DNA of 64,000 nt from Lachnospiraceae bacterium (GTDB taxonomy: Bacteria; Bacillota; Clostridia; Lachnospirales; Lachnospiraceae). Positions 19,451 to 27,202 of the stretch are shown here, one piece after another (positions within the stretch are counted from its first letter, which is position 1; each line of letters opens with the position of its first letter). The stretch lies in NCBI GenBank assembly GCA_024697595.1, contig JAILFK010000035.1, positions 1 through 64,000 of the forward strand, read 5' to 3'. The notes beneath the pieces are model-generated. The model was not told the DNA's origin. It did no database searches and saw only the letters and a program-made list of their open reading frames with translations. The translations under genes were made by a program, and so were the position numbers.

Positions 19451-22120
19451 TTATGGTGATGTTGTCGATGCCCCGTTGTTTGATGCTTCCTCGCCTGTCG
19501 TGTTAGATGTATCACTTCCACCGTTCGTTTCAGTTGAACTGTCGGTAGGTGTTGTAGTTTCTCTATCACTAGGAGTTATTTTATCACTTATGGTAATTGA
19601 ACCAGGTGTTGTTGTTTGTGTTGGAGCTGATGTGTGAATATTACAGCGTTGGTTGAGGAAATCCTCTGGAGCCAGATACTGGCCATCTTCTGTATTTGGA
19701 TCAGCACCAATTATAAATACTTTTGATGTCACATTTGTACAATAATCTGTTGCAATAAGACCTGAGTCATTACATATATTTAAGCGTGTATGGTGATCAC
19801 AATATTCTGTTGGTTCAGTGCCCTTGGCGAAATATTCTTCATAAACCATTGAACCTCTTGGATCACAATCACATACACCTTCAATCGCAAGTTTACCAGA
19901 TTTTCTACATACTGGAACTTTTACAATGTCTGGGCAATCAGGGAAGCCTGCCGGTGTTAGATTCTCGTGGACTCTAAGCATGATTGCGTGCCATAAATTC
20001 TTGGCGTAAGCTGTATAGGTTTGTTCAGAGTTGTCATCATATCCACCCCAAACACCACAGGTATAATAAGGAGTATAACCAACAAATACAGTATCACGAT
20101 TCTTGGTTGTAGTTCCTGTTTTTCCTGCACATGCAAAACCTGGGATGCCAGCTCCTGAACCTGTACCGCTAGATATTACATCTTCCATAGCATTGGTTAA
20201 TAACCAAGCTGTACTTTCCTTTAAAACTTCCTTAGGTGTATTTTTAGTGGTATCTAATATTAGATTGCCTTGACTGTCATATACTTGAGTGTATAAAACA
20301 GGTTCATTGTAATCACCTTTGTTGGCGATGGTAGCATAAGCATTGGTTAGCTCAAGGTTAGTTACACCATTGGTGATACCACCTAAACATAGAGATTGGT
20401 TATTGTCTCCACTCTCTAGAGTACTAATACCAAGAGCTTGCGCGTATTCATAACCGAGTCCTGTTCCAATCGCTGTTAAGTTCTTTACGGTTACAACATT
20501 TCGAGACATTCTAATTGCCTCACGAATATTCATAAGACCTCTATATACGTTATCGTAGTTGTTTAGAGGTGTTCCATTGGCATATGTCATTGGAGCATCA
20601 TCTTGAACAGTGGCAAGTGTCATTCCACCAGCATCAAGAGCTGCAGCATAACAGCCTATGATCTTGAAACATGAACCAGGTTGACGAGTGATGTCAACGG
20701 ATCTGTTTAAAGTGCGACTGGCATTCTTGTCACCACGTCCACCAACTAAAGCTACAACATGTCCTGTTGATTGATCAATTATAGTGACTGCAGCTTGAGG
20801 TTGAATAGTAAAGTATAATGATTCGCCGCCCTCAGCTATGGTGTCACCTTCATGCATTATCTCTGCTTTGTAAGCTTCAATGGCTTCTTTACATTCTTCC
20901 TCTGAGGAGAAGTTTATATCGTAGTTAGGATTACTAGCTAGATAATAATTCATCATTGTGATTTCGCTGAAGTTTTCAGTTGAGCCATCAGCTCTGTTTA
21001 CTGTCAATCTATATGAGAATGAAGTGAGTACTTTGTCGTTGTAATTTGCATTATTGTTCACTTCTTCTTCAGCTATAGTCTGAATACGACTATCCTGTGT
21101 TGAGTGTACTACAAGACCGCCACTGTAAAGCATTTTATTGGCTTCGCCTTCAGAATATCCAGCTTCGATTAAATCATCATATATTTCATCAGTAAGAGCA
21201 TCAACGAAATAAGAAGTTGACGAATTGGATTTGGCAACATCGTTGACAATCTGTATACGATCATAGACATTGTCAGCAAGGGCATCATCGTATTCTTTTT
21301 CGCTAATATATCCTAAATCCAGCATCTTTTTGAGAACACTCTTACGTCTTTCAGCATTCTTTTCAGGGTTGGTTATAGGATTATATTTAGTAGGATTTTG
21401 AGTGATACCTGCGATAGTGGCTGCTTCAGATAATGTTAGTTCTGAAGCGGATTTATTAAAGTATCGCTCGCTGGCTGCTTCTACTCCCAAAGTATTTTGT
21501 CCAAGATTAATAGAGTTCAAATAGTTTTCAAGTATTACTTCTTTTGTTGTTACTTTTTCTAATTGAATAGCTAAGTATTGTTCTTGAATCTTTCTATCTA
21601 ATCTATCAGCGAAACTATTTTCTGATGTCCAATCAGTAAAGTAGTTGTTCTTAAGTAGCTGCTGGGTTATTGTACTTGCACCTTGCATTGACTCGCCGCC
21701 ACTTGTGATTCCTGTGAAACCAGCTCTGATTATGCCTCGAATGTCAACTCCGTTATGTTTATAGAAACGTTCGTCCTCTATAGCAACGAATGCATGTTGT
21801 ACATCTTCGGGTATCTGATCGATAGTAATATATGAACGATTGGAACCAGATGCTGCTAAGGTCTCTATCTCATTACCATCTTTGTCTAATATTTTAGTTT
21901 GATATCCTGAAGGTGAAATATCTATTTCTGAAGCATCAGGACATTGTTTTATAAGATTGGTAGCATATATAACCCCAATTACCAATACAATTGCGATTAT
22001 AGATAAAACCACAACTAGTGATGCTTTTAAAACAGTGATAACATGGCGTCTATTATGCTTATTTTTTTTGGAGGCGAGTTTTTCGCTTTCCTTTTTAACA
22101 TTTTTTTTGCCGTAATTCAT
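19451..22120 (-). CDS. Class A penicillin-binding protein (PBP1A type)
   Basis: Bifunctional peptidoglycan glycosyltransferase/transpeptidase, 889 residues, anchored by a membrane segment at about 26-53 after a basic cytosolic start. GT51 domain: EDERFYKHNGVD and STITQQLLKNNY (about 110-165). Transpeptidase domain: SxxK box in RQPGSCFK, SRN, and AGKTGTTTKNRD. A C-terminal extracellular segment has eight cysteines in about 115 residues, then a Ser/Thr-rich tail, probably wall-spanning. CAAAGGAG precedes the ATG. Divergent from the yigZ-like gene with overlapping promoters. Confidence 0.93.
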   Translation of the reverse strand: MNYGKKNVKKESEKLASKKNKHNRRHVITVLKASLVVVLSIIAIVLVIGVIYATNLIKQCPDASEIDISPSGYQTKILDKDGNEIETLAASGSNRSYITIDQIPEDVQHAFVAIEDERFYKHNGVDIRGIIRAGFTGITSGGESMQGASTITQQLLKNNYFTDWTSENSFADRLDRKIQEQYLAIQLEKVTTKEVILENYLNSINLGQNTLGVEAASERYFNKSASELTLSEAATIAGITQNPTKYNPITNPEKNAERRKSVLKKMLDLGYISEKEYDDALADNVYDRIQIVNDVAKSNSSTSYFVDALTDEIYDDLIEAGYSEGEANKMLYSGGLVVHSTQDSRIQTIAEEEVNNNANYNDKVLTSFSYRLTVNRADGSTENFSEITMMNYYLASNPNYDINFSSEEECKEAIEAYKAEIMHEGDTIAEGGESLYFTIQPQAAVTIIDQSTGHVVALVGGRGDKNASRTLNRSVDITRQPGSCFKIIGCYAAALDAGGMTLATVQDDAPMTYANGTPLNNYDNVYRGLMNIREAIRMSRNVVTVKNLTAIGTGLGYEYAQALGISTLESGDNNQSLCLGGITNGVTNLELTNAYATIANKGDYNEPVLYTQVYDSQGNLILDTTKNTPKEVLKESTAWLLTNAMEDVISSGTGSGAGIPGFACAGKTGTTTKNRDTVFVGYTPYYTCGVWGGYDDNSEQTYTAYAKNLWHAIMLRVHENLTPAGFPDCPDIVKVPVCRKSGKLAIEGVCDCDPRGSMVYEEYFAKGTEPTEYCDHHTRLNICNDSGLIATDYCTNVTSKVFIIGADPNTEDGQYLAPEDFLNQRCNIHTSAPTQTTTPGSITISDKITPSDRETTTPTDSSTETNGGSDTSNTTGEEASNNGASTTSP

Positions 22121-22149
22121 ATGGTTCTCCTTTGTTTACACAAATTCAC

Positions 22150-22181
22150 TTTATTATATCAGAAAATTACCTTATAATAAA
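22150..22181. promoter_or_regulatory. Overlapping face-to-face promoters of the PBP and yigZ-like genes
   Basis: A perfect inverted repeat, TTTATTATA (22150-22158) and TATAATAAA (22173-22181), reads as TTTATT-17-TATAAT on both strands. Each -10 box therefore overlaps the -35 box of the opposite promoter. The -35 matches are weak. Confidence 0.45.
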
Positions 22182-22205
22182 GTTCAACCAGGATGCGAGG
22201 AAACA

Positions 22206-22865
22206 ATGGAAGATAAATATATAATATATAAAGACGGAACGGGTGAGATTGTAGAAAAAAAATCCCGTTTTATTGCAAGCATAAAAGCGGTAAAGACGCA
22301 GGAAGATGCAATTGCATTTATTGAGGCGAAGAAAAAAGAATATTGGGATGCAAGACATAATTGTTCTGCCTATATAATAGGAAGTGGCAGTGAGATTATG
22401 AGATGCAGCGATGATGGTGAACCGGCGCAAACTGCGGGGAGACCTATGCTTGATGTACTTATAAATCAAGGTATATATAATGTAGTTGTTGTGGTTACAA
22501 GATATTTTGGTGGAGTATTGCTGGGAACAGGTGGTTTGGTTAGAGCATACCAGGGTGCGACTCTAGCGGGTCTTGAAAATTGTGTATTGCTAAAAGAGAT
22601 GATAGGATTTCAAGTAGATATCACCACGGATTATAATGGATATGGCAAGATTGAATATATACTTCGTGAGAGAAATATTCCTATTCAAGAGGTTGAGTAT
22701 TTAGACAAGGTGAAGATATCTCTTGTTATACCAGAGGAAGAGATTGGATATGTGGAGGCGGAGATTGCTGATAAAACCAGCGGAACAGCTATATTTTCAA
22801 GGGGTGATAAGGTAGAATATGGTTTAGATGAAGATAAAGTAATTATTTTTGAAAAAAATGCTTGA
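22206..22865 (+). CDS. YigZ/IMPACT family protein
   Basis: 219 residues. The N-terminal UPF0029/IMPACT domain is recognised by KKSRFIASI, ARHNCSAYIIG and SDDGEPAQTAGRPML, and is followed by VTRYFGGVLLGTGGLVRAY; the C-terminal part is a DUF1949-type ferredoxin-like domain. Members are conserved cytosolic proteins of uncertain biochemical role (eukaryotic IMPACT modulates GCN2). ATG 22206 follows GCGAGGA. Its 3' end overlaps the promoter of tRNA-Gln. Confidence 0.88.
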   Translation: MEDKYIIYKDGTGEIVEKKSRFIASIKAVKTQEDAIAFIEAKKKEYWDARHNCSAYIIGSGSEIMRCSDDGEPAQTAGRPMLDVLINQGIYNVVVVVTRYFGGVLLGTGGLVRAYQGATLAGLENCVLLKEMIGFQVDITTDYNGYGKIEYILRERNIPIQEVEYLDKVKISLVIPEEEIGYVEAEIADKTSGTAIFSRGDKVEYGLDEDKVIIFEKNA

Positions 22866-22890
22866 TTTTTTAATATTCATTCTATATAAT
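22862..22890 (+). promoter_or_regulatory. Promoter of tRNA-Gln
   Basis: TTGATT (22862-22867), 17-base spacer, TATAAT (22885-22890), 28 bases before the tRNA and overlapping the stop of the preceding gene. Confidence 0.65.
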
Positions 22891-22918
22891 ATCTTTTGTT
22901 GACTAAACAACACGTTGA

Positions 22919-22990
22919 TGGCCCATCGCCAAATGGTAAGGCAACGGACTCTGACTCCGTCACTTCAAGGTTCGAATCCTTGTGGGCCAG
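22919..22990 (+). tRNA. tRNA-Gln (anticodon CTG)
   Basis: Seven-base acceptor stem TGGCCCA (22919-22925) with TGGGCCA (22983-22989), D-arm AATGGTAAGGC, anticodon stem ACGGA/TCCGT around loop CTCTGAC giving anticodon CTG, and T-arm with GGTTCGAATCC. 72 bases; no encoded CCA. A terminator follows immediately. CTG reads only CAG, so a second tRNA-Gln (TTG) must lie elsewhere. Confidence 0.95.
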
Positions 22991-22992
22991 TT

Positions 22993-23022
22993 AAGGAATC
23001 TCAGTCGAGATTCCTTTTTTTT
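22993..23022 (+). terminator. Terminator after tRNA-Gln
   Basis: AAGGAATCTC (22993-23002) pairs perfectly with GAGATTCCTT (23007-23016) around a four-base loop, followed by a run of T. Confidence 0.9.
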
Positions 23023-23082
23023 ATTTCCAAAGGTAAAGTGGAAATGATACAATGTAATGCAAGGGGAAGAAAGTAGGTAGAA

Positions 23083-23781
23083 ATGTATACTTTTAAAAGT
23101 AGAGTTAGATTTAGTGAGTGTGATTCTAGTGGGGTGATGACTTGGGTGGCACTGATTAATTATTTACAGGATTGCTGCACGATGCAGGCAGAAGATCTTG
23201 ATATAGGTATTGATTATTTAAAAGAAAATAATATGGGATGGTTTCTCACCAATTGGGATGTGAGTGTTATTAAAATGCCATGTATTGGTGAGGAGATTTC
23301 TATTACAACCTGGCCATATAAGTTTGCTGGATTTATTGGGTTTAGAAATTTTGAGGTAAAAAATTCTGCGGATGAAGTTATTGCTTATGCAGATTCTATA
23401 TGGATTTTGATGAATTTAGATAAGCAGGCACCGACAAGACTTCCTGATGTAATGCAGGAAAAATATACAAAAGAGCCAGCATTGGCAACCAACGATATGA
23501 TAAGAAAACTCAAGGCTAATGAAGCCGGTGAATTAGCGCTGGAATTTGTGGTGGATAAGATGTATCTTGATACCAATTTCCATATGAACAATAGTTATTA
23601 TGTTCAGGGTGCTATTGAAGCGGCAGGCAATGAGAGCTTCCATCGATTGGCAGTAGAATATAAAAAATCAGCTCAGTATCAGGATGTGGTTAGATGCATG
23701 GTGGCCGACATTGAAGGCGGTAGACAGGTAGATATGGTGGATGCTGCGGGTGAAGCTTATGCGGTAGTGCAATTGTTGTAG
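23083..23781 (+). CDS. Acyl-ACP thioesterase
   Basis: Hot-dog-fold thioesterase of the FatA/FatB-type family (Acyl-ACP_TE), 232 residues, releasing fatty acids from acyl carrier protein. Blocks RVRFSECDSSGVM (residues 6-18), GWFLTNWDV (about 58-66) and a second half with DTNFHMNNSYYVQ, where the family's catalytic Asn/His lie, are visible. Free-standing, with its own possible extended -10 promoter (TGATACAAT, 23045-23053). The acyl-chain specificity cannot be read from the sequence. Confidence 0.85.
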   Translation: MYTFKSRVRFSECDSSGVMTWVALINYLQDCCTMQAEDLDIGIDYLKENNMGWFLTNWDVSVIKMPCIGEEISITTWPYKFAGFIGFRNFEVKNSADEVIAYADSIWILMNLDKQAPTRLPDVMQEKYTKEPALATNDMIRKLKANEAGELALEFVVDKMYLDTNFHMNNSYYVQGAIEAAGNESFHRLAVEYKKSAQYQDVVRCMVADIEGGRQVDMVDAAGEAYAVVQLL

Positions 23782-23860
23782 TTAATATTATAAAAAAATA
23801 TCCTTATAGTAGGATGAGATGAAACATGAAAAATAGGACGGATAGACAGGAGATTAAAAT

Positions 23861-24697
23861 ATGAAATTAGGTGAAATACAGACATTAAAAGTCGCAAAGC
23901 GTGTGGACTTCGGAGTGTATTTAGTTGAAAATGCTGGTGATGAGGACAAGGTCTTGTTGCCAAAGAAGCAAGTGCCTGAAGGGATAGCTATAGGAGATAC
24001 AATATCTGTATTTCTCTATAAAGATTCCAAGGATAGACTTATTGCCACTACAACCATCCCAAAGATTACCATGGGTGGATATGCTGTGCTTGCAGTAAAG
24101 GAAGTTGGAAAGATAGGCGCCTTTTTAGATTGGGGATTGGAAAAAGATTTGTTCCTTCCATATAAAGAGATGTCAAGAAGGATAAATGAGGGTGATGAGA
24201 TTTTAGTTCGCTTATATAGTGATAAGAGCGGCAGGTTATGTGCTAGTACCAAGGGCTTATATCAATTATTAGATACCCATTCACCATATAAGGCTGGAGA
24301 TGAGGTCACTGGAAGAATATATGAATTTGGTCACGATTTTGGTACATTTATAGCAGTGGATGATAAATATTCAGCTATGCTTCCAAAGCACGAGGACACT
24401 TCTAATTACAGATTGGGTGATGTGCTTACAATGGAGGTCACAGGAGTGAAATCCGACGGCAAGCTAGATGTGTCAATTCGAAGTAAGGCATATATTCAGA
24501 TGGATGAAGATTCTGCTCATGTTATGGAGATAATTGAGTCTTATGCTGGAGTATTACCATTTACAGAAAAGGCAACTCCTGAGATTATATTTAGAGAGAC
24601 TGGATTGTCAAAGGCGGCATTTAAACGAGCTGTAGGTAGACTTTATAAGGAAAGAAAGATTACAATTACCGATGGTAAGATTCGCAAAAATGATTAG
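23861..24697 (+). CDS. cvfB: CvfB/YitL family S1-type RNA-binding protein
   Basis: 278 residues with three consecutive S1/S1-like modules and a C-terminal winged helix, the CvfB architecture. The VKEVGKIGAFLDWGLEKDLFLPYKEM core lies in the second module and matches the family; the last about 60 residues form the winged helix (AAFKRAVGRLYKERKI). CvfB was described in S. aureus as an RNA-binding virulence regulator; in commensals the role is unknown. AGGAGATT precedes the ATG. Confidence 0.88.
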   Translation: MKLGEIQTLKVAKRVDFGVYLVENAGDEDKVLLPKKQVPEGIAIGDTISVFLYKDSKDRLIATTTIPKITMGGYAVLAVKEVGKIGAFLDWGLEKDLFLPYKEMSRRINEGDEILVRLYSDKSGRLCASTKGLYQLLDTHSPYKAGDEVTGRIYEFGHDFGTFIAVDDKYSAMLPKHEDTSNYRLGDVLTMEVTGVKSDGKLDVSIRSKAYIQMDEDSAHVMEIIESYAGVLPFTEKATPEIIFRETGLSKAAFKRAVGRLYKERKITITDGKIRKND

Positions 24698-24842
24698 TGC
24701 GATTACTTAATATATTAAAAGGTAAAAACGAAATTAAAATTTGAGATATTAAAATCTTTATAAAGTGTTAAAATAATAAATATGTTGATTTTTCCCAGAT
24801 ACTTGGGATGAAATAAATAAGAAGCGAAAGGATATTGTTATT

Positions 24843-25217
24843 ATGAAAAATGTTATTGCAACAGACAAGGCGCCAGCAGCAATTGGCCCATATTCACAAG
24901 CTATTGAAGTAAATGGAATGGTTTATACATCAGGAGTAATTCCTGTTGATCCTGCTACAGGAAATATCCCAGAGGGATCTGTGGCGCAGGCTGATCAGGC
25001 GTTCAAGAATATGTCTAATCTGTTAGAGGCAGCAGGTACAAGCATGGCAAATGTAGTTAAGACCACAGTGTTTATTAAGGAGATGAATGATTTTGGTGCT
25101 ATCAATGAGGTGTACGCAAAATATTTTCCAGAGCCATATCCTGCAAGAAGTTGTGTTGAGGTAGCGCGTCTTCCAAAGGATGTAATGCTTGAGATTGAAG
25201 TTATTGCAACAAAATAA
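24843..25217 (+). CDS. ridA: RidA family enamine/imine deaminase
   Basis: 124-residue RidA/YjgF protein, a trimeric cytosolic enzyme that hydrolyses reactive enamines such as 2-aminoacrylate produced by PLP enzymes. Signature blocks: DKAPAAIGPYSQAI (N-terminus), YTSGVIPVDP, and the C-terminal PARSCVEVARLPKDVMLEIE with the key arginine. GAAAGGA precedes the ATG. Single gene followed by a strong terminator. Confidence 0.94.
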   Translation: MKNVIATDKAPAAIGPYSQAIEVNGMVYTSGVIPVDPATGNIPEGSVAQADQAFKNMSNLLEAAGTSMANVVKTTVFIKEMNDFGAINEVYAKYFPEPYPARSCVEVARLPKDVMLEIEVIATK

Positions 25218-25226
25218 TAAAAAAAT

Positions 25227-25274
25227 AAAACCGACACTTGATGCCAAAGTATTGCAGCAAGGTCGGTTTTTTTG
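25227..25274 (+). terminator. Terminator after ridA
   Basis: AAAACCGAC (25227-25235) pairs with GTCGGTTTT (25262-25270), extended by CTTG/CAAG across a one-base bulge, followed by T run. Confidence 0.88.
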
Positions 25275-25276
25275 TC

Positions 25277-25309
25277 AAAAAAGACGCGACCTAAAATTAG
25301 GTCGCGTCT
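25277..25309 (-). terminator. Terminator of the YjfB-like gene
   Basis: AGACGCGACCT (25282-25292) pairs perfectly with AGGTCGCGTCT (25299-25309); the A run at 25277-25282 is a U tract on the minus strand. Confidence 0.88.
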
Positions 25310-25349
25310 AAGTCCAACTAATTGATGTCCGTTTAAGGGTTTATAGGTT

Positions 25350-25550
25350 TTATACAGTAAGGTCAATATGTTGACCTACTGAAGGGTTAACTAAAGTCTC
25401 AAGGGAAGGCGATGGGGCAGATTCAATCATATCAACAATGCCTTGATCTTGAATCTTTTGGACTTCAAGAGCATTGTCGAGAAGTGCTACTCCAACATTT
25501 TGTAATGTTTGAGAACGACTCATGTTCATTGAAAGTCTTGCAATATCCAT
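25350..25550 (-). CDS. YjfB-like putative motility protein
   Basis: 66-residue protein. The start MDIARLSMNMSRSQTLQNVG and the following amphipathic helix (LLDNALEVQKIQDQG) match the small YjfB family labelled putative motility proteins, found in flagellated clostridia and bacilli; biochemical role unknown. ATG at 25548-25550 (minus) is preceded by AAGGAGG; an in-frame upward extension lacks a ribosome site and would cross the promoter. It has its own terminator and diverges from trxB. It hints that the organism, or an ancestor, is motile. Confidence 0.8.
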   Translation of the reverse strand: MDIARLSMNMSRSQTLQNVGVALLDNALEVQKIQDQGIVDMIESAPSPSLETLVNPSVGQHIDLTV

Positions 25551-25599
25551 ACTATTTACCTCCTTGCCTAAATATATTTTTATTATTACACTTTTAATG

Positions 25600-25641
25600 G
25601 GACAAAACAAGGACAAAAATAAGGAAATAATAAGGACAAAA
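25600..25641. repeat. Three GGACAAAA repeats in the yjfB-trxB divergent region
   Basis: GGACAAAA at 25600-25607, 25611-25618 and 25634-25641, so starts are 11 and 23 bases apart (one and two helical turns), just upstream of the trxB -35 box. Candidate binding sites for a regulator; no known motif recognised. Confidence 0.4.
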
Positions 25642-25648
25642 AAGAAGG

Positions 25649-25677
25649 TTGACAAAAAAGGAGAAGTATATTATATT
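25649..25677 (+). promoter_or_regulatory. Promoter of trxB
   Basis: TTGACA (25649-25654), 17-base spacer, TATATT (25672-25677); 42 bases before the ATG. Confidence 0.8.
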
Positions 25678-25719
25678 GAACACAACTAAATTGTACGCAA
25701 TTAAAAAGAGGTGAAGTAT

Positions 25720-26625
25720 ATGTATGATGTAACTATTATAGGAAGTGGACCAGCTGGAATGGCTGCAGCAATATATGCAAAGAGAGCGATGCTTGACACA
25801 TTGGTGGTGGACAAGACATCTATAAGCGGAGGCCAGATTTTAAATACTTATGAGGTGGATAATTATCCAGGACTTCCAGAGATGACAGGAATGGATTTGG
25901 CTCAGAAATTTAAGGATCACGCTGTGAAACTTGGAGCTGAATTTGCCAGAAATACCATTAAATCCATAGAGGATAAGGGTGATTACAAAATATTACATGG
26001 CAAGAAAGGCGATATTGAAACTAAGACAGTAATTCTGGCTATGGGTGCATCTAATCGTAGACTGGGCGTTGCAGGAGAGGATGAACTTGTGGGAATGGGA
26101 GTATCTTATTGTGCAACCTGCGATGGAGCATTTTACAAGGATAAAGATGTTGTCGTAGTTGGTGGCGGTGATGTTGCTCTGGAGGATGCTATTTATCTAG
26201 CCAGAGGTTGTAACAAGGTTTATCTAATTCATAGAAGAAATGAATTTAGAGGAGCCAAAGTCTTGGAGGATCAGGCTAGAAACACTTCAAACATCGAGAT
26301 GGTTTTAGAGTCTGTTGTGGACAAAATCAATGGCGGAGAAGCAGGTGTTGAATCTGTAGATGTGTCCAATGTATCTACAGGTGAAAAGACAACTCTCAAA
26401 GTTCAAGGTGCATTTATTGCAGTGGGAACAATTCCGCAGACAGATAAGATAGAGGGGCTTCCGGAGATGGATGAGAGAGGGTATATTATTGCCGGCGAGG
26501 ACGGCGTTACAAGTATCCCGGGAATCTTTGTGGCAGGTGATTGTAGAACTAAACAATTGCGCCAGGTTGTAACTGCTGCTTCAGATGGAGCTAACGCTGT
26601 TATTTCTGCAGAAAAATGTTTGTAA
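25720..26625 (+). CDS. trxB: Thioredoxin-disulfide reductase
   Basis: FAD/NADPH flavoenzyme that reduces thioredoxin. FAD-binding GSGPAGMAAAIYA (residues 8-20), redox-active pair CATC at residues 131-134, NAD(P)H-binding GGGDVALEDA, HRR in IHRRNEFRGA, and C-terminal GIFVAGDC. HRRNEFR is the phosphate-binding form expected for NADPH use. ATG 25720 is preferred to GTG 25711, which lies within the AAGAGGTG ribosome site. 301 residues, normal. Confidence 0.94.
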   Translation: MYDVTIIGSGPAGMAAAIYAKRAMLDTLVVDKTSISGGQILNTYEVDNYPGLPEMTGMDLAQKFKDHAVKLGAEFARNTIKSIEDKGDYKILHGKKGDIETKTVILAMGASNRRLGVAGEDELVGMGVSYCATCDGAFYKDKDVVVVGGGDVALEDAIYLARGCNKVYLIHRRNEFRGAKVLEDQARNTSNIEMVLESVVDKINGGEAGVESVDVSNVSTGEKTTLKVQGAFIAVGTIPQTDKIEGLPEMDERGYIIAGEDGVTSIPGIFVAGDCRTKQLRQVVTAASDGANAVISAEKCL

Positions 26626-26663
26626 AAAGCTTGGCATAATTTGCTGTTTTATTAAGATATGAT

Positions 26664-26698
26664 GACAGTGGCTGCTATTGTGGCTGCTGTCTTTTTTT
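26664..26698 (+). terminator. Terminator after trxB
   Basis: GACAG (26664-26668) pairs with CTGTC (26688-26692) with additional inner GC pairs, followed by seven T. Confidence 0.6.
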
Positions 26699-26740
26699 GA
26701 TATAATTTATCTGTATATTTATACAAAATGGAGGAATATA

Positions 26741-27190
26741 ATGTTTGGAAATGACAAGTTAAAAAAGTTTGTTACTAATTTATGTTTTGTGCTTGAATTA
26801 ATTGCTGCAATATTCGTGTTTACGGGTATAATTATTACCTTGATTGGCCTTGTACCAACCATTGAGCAATATTGGTTTGCGAGAACAGAGGCAGTTGCTT
26901 TTTCTGATTTTTTGGAAAATGTATTGGCTGTTGTCATTGGCATTGAGTTTTTGAAAATGTTATGTAGACCAAATTCTGACAATATTTTAGAGACAATTAT
27001 TTTCGTTGTTGCAAGACATATGATAATAAATACAGCTACTACACCCCTAGATGATTTGATATCAACTATTGCAATTATTTTATTATGTATCATGAGAAGA
27101 TATTTAAAGATTGCAAAAGAGAAGGATAAAAGACATAAGTTCGATGATAAAAATGCTGTTGAGAGCATTAAGGAAATTGTAAAAGAATAG
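26741..27190 (+). CDS. PsiE-like small membrane protein
   Basis: 149-residue protein with about four predicted hydrophobic segments (about 15-38, 60-80, 95-108, 115-130) and a charged cytosolic C-terminus. The arrangement and the central VVIGIEFLKMLCRP segment resemble the phosphate-starvation-inducible PsiE family, whose function is unknown. ATG 26741 is chosen because GGAGG precedes it. It heads a tight run of four genes (12 bases to the next), suggesting co-expression with an RNA methyltransferase-like protein and a cyclic-di-GMP protein. Confidence 0.6.
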   Translation: MFGNDKLKKFVTNLCFVLELIAAIFVFTGIIITLIGLVPTIEQYWFARTEAVAFSDFLENVLAVVIGIEFLKMLCRPNSDNILETIIFVVARHMIINTATTPLDDLISTIAIILLCIMRRYLKIAKEKDKRHKFDDKNAVESIKEIVKE

Positions 27191-27202
27191 AGGAAGTGTT
27201 GG

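Noticed and set aside
25551..25655. Longer N-terminal extension of the YjfB-like protein
   Set aside because: It crosses the ribosome site and the promoter region; AAGGAGG clearly serves the ATG at 25548-25550.
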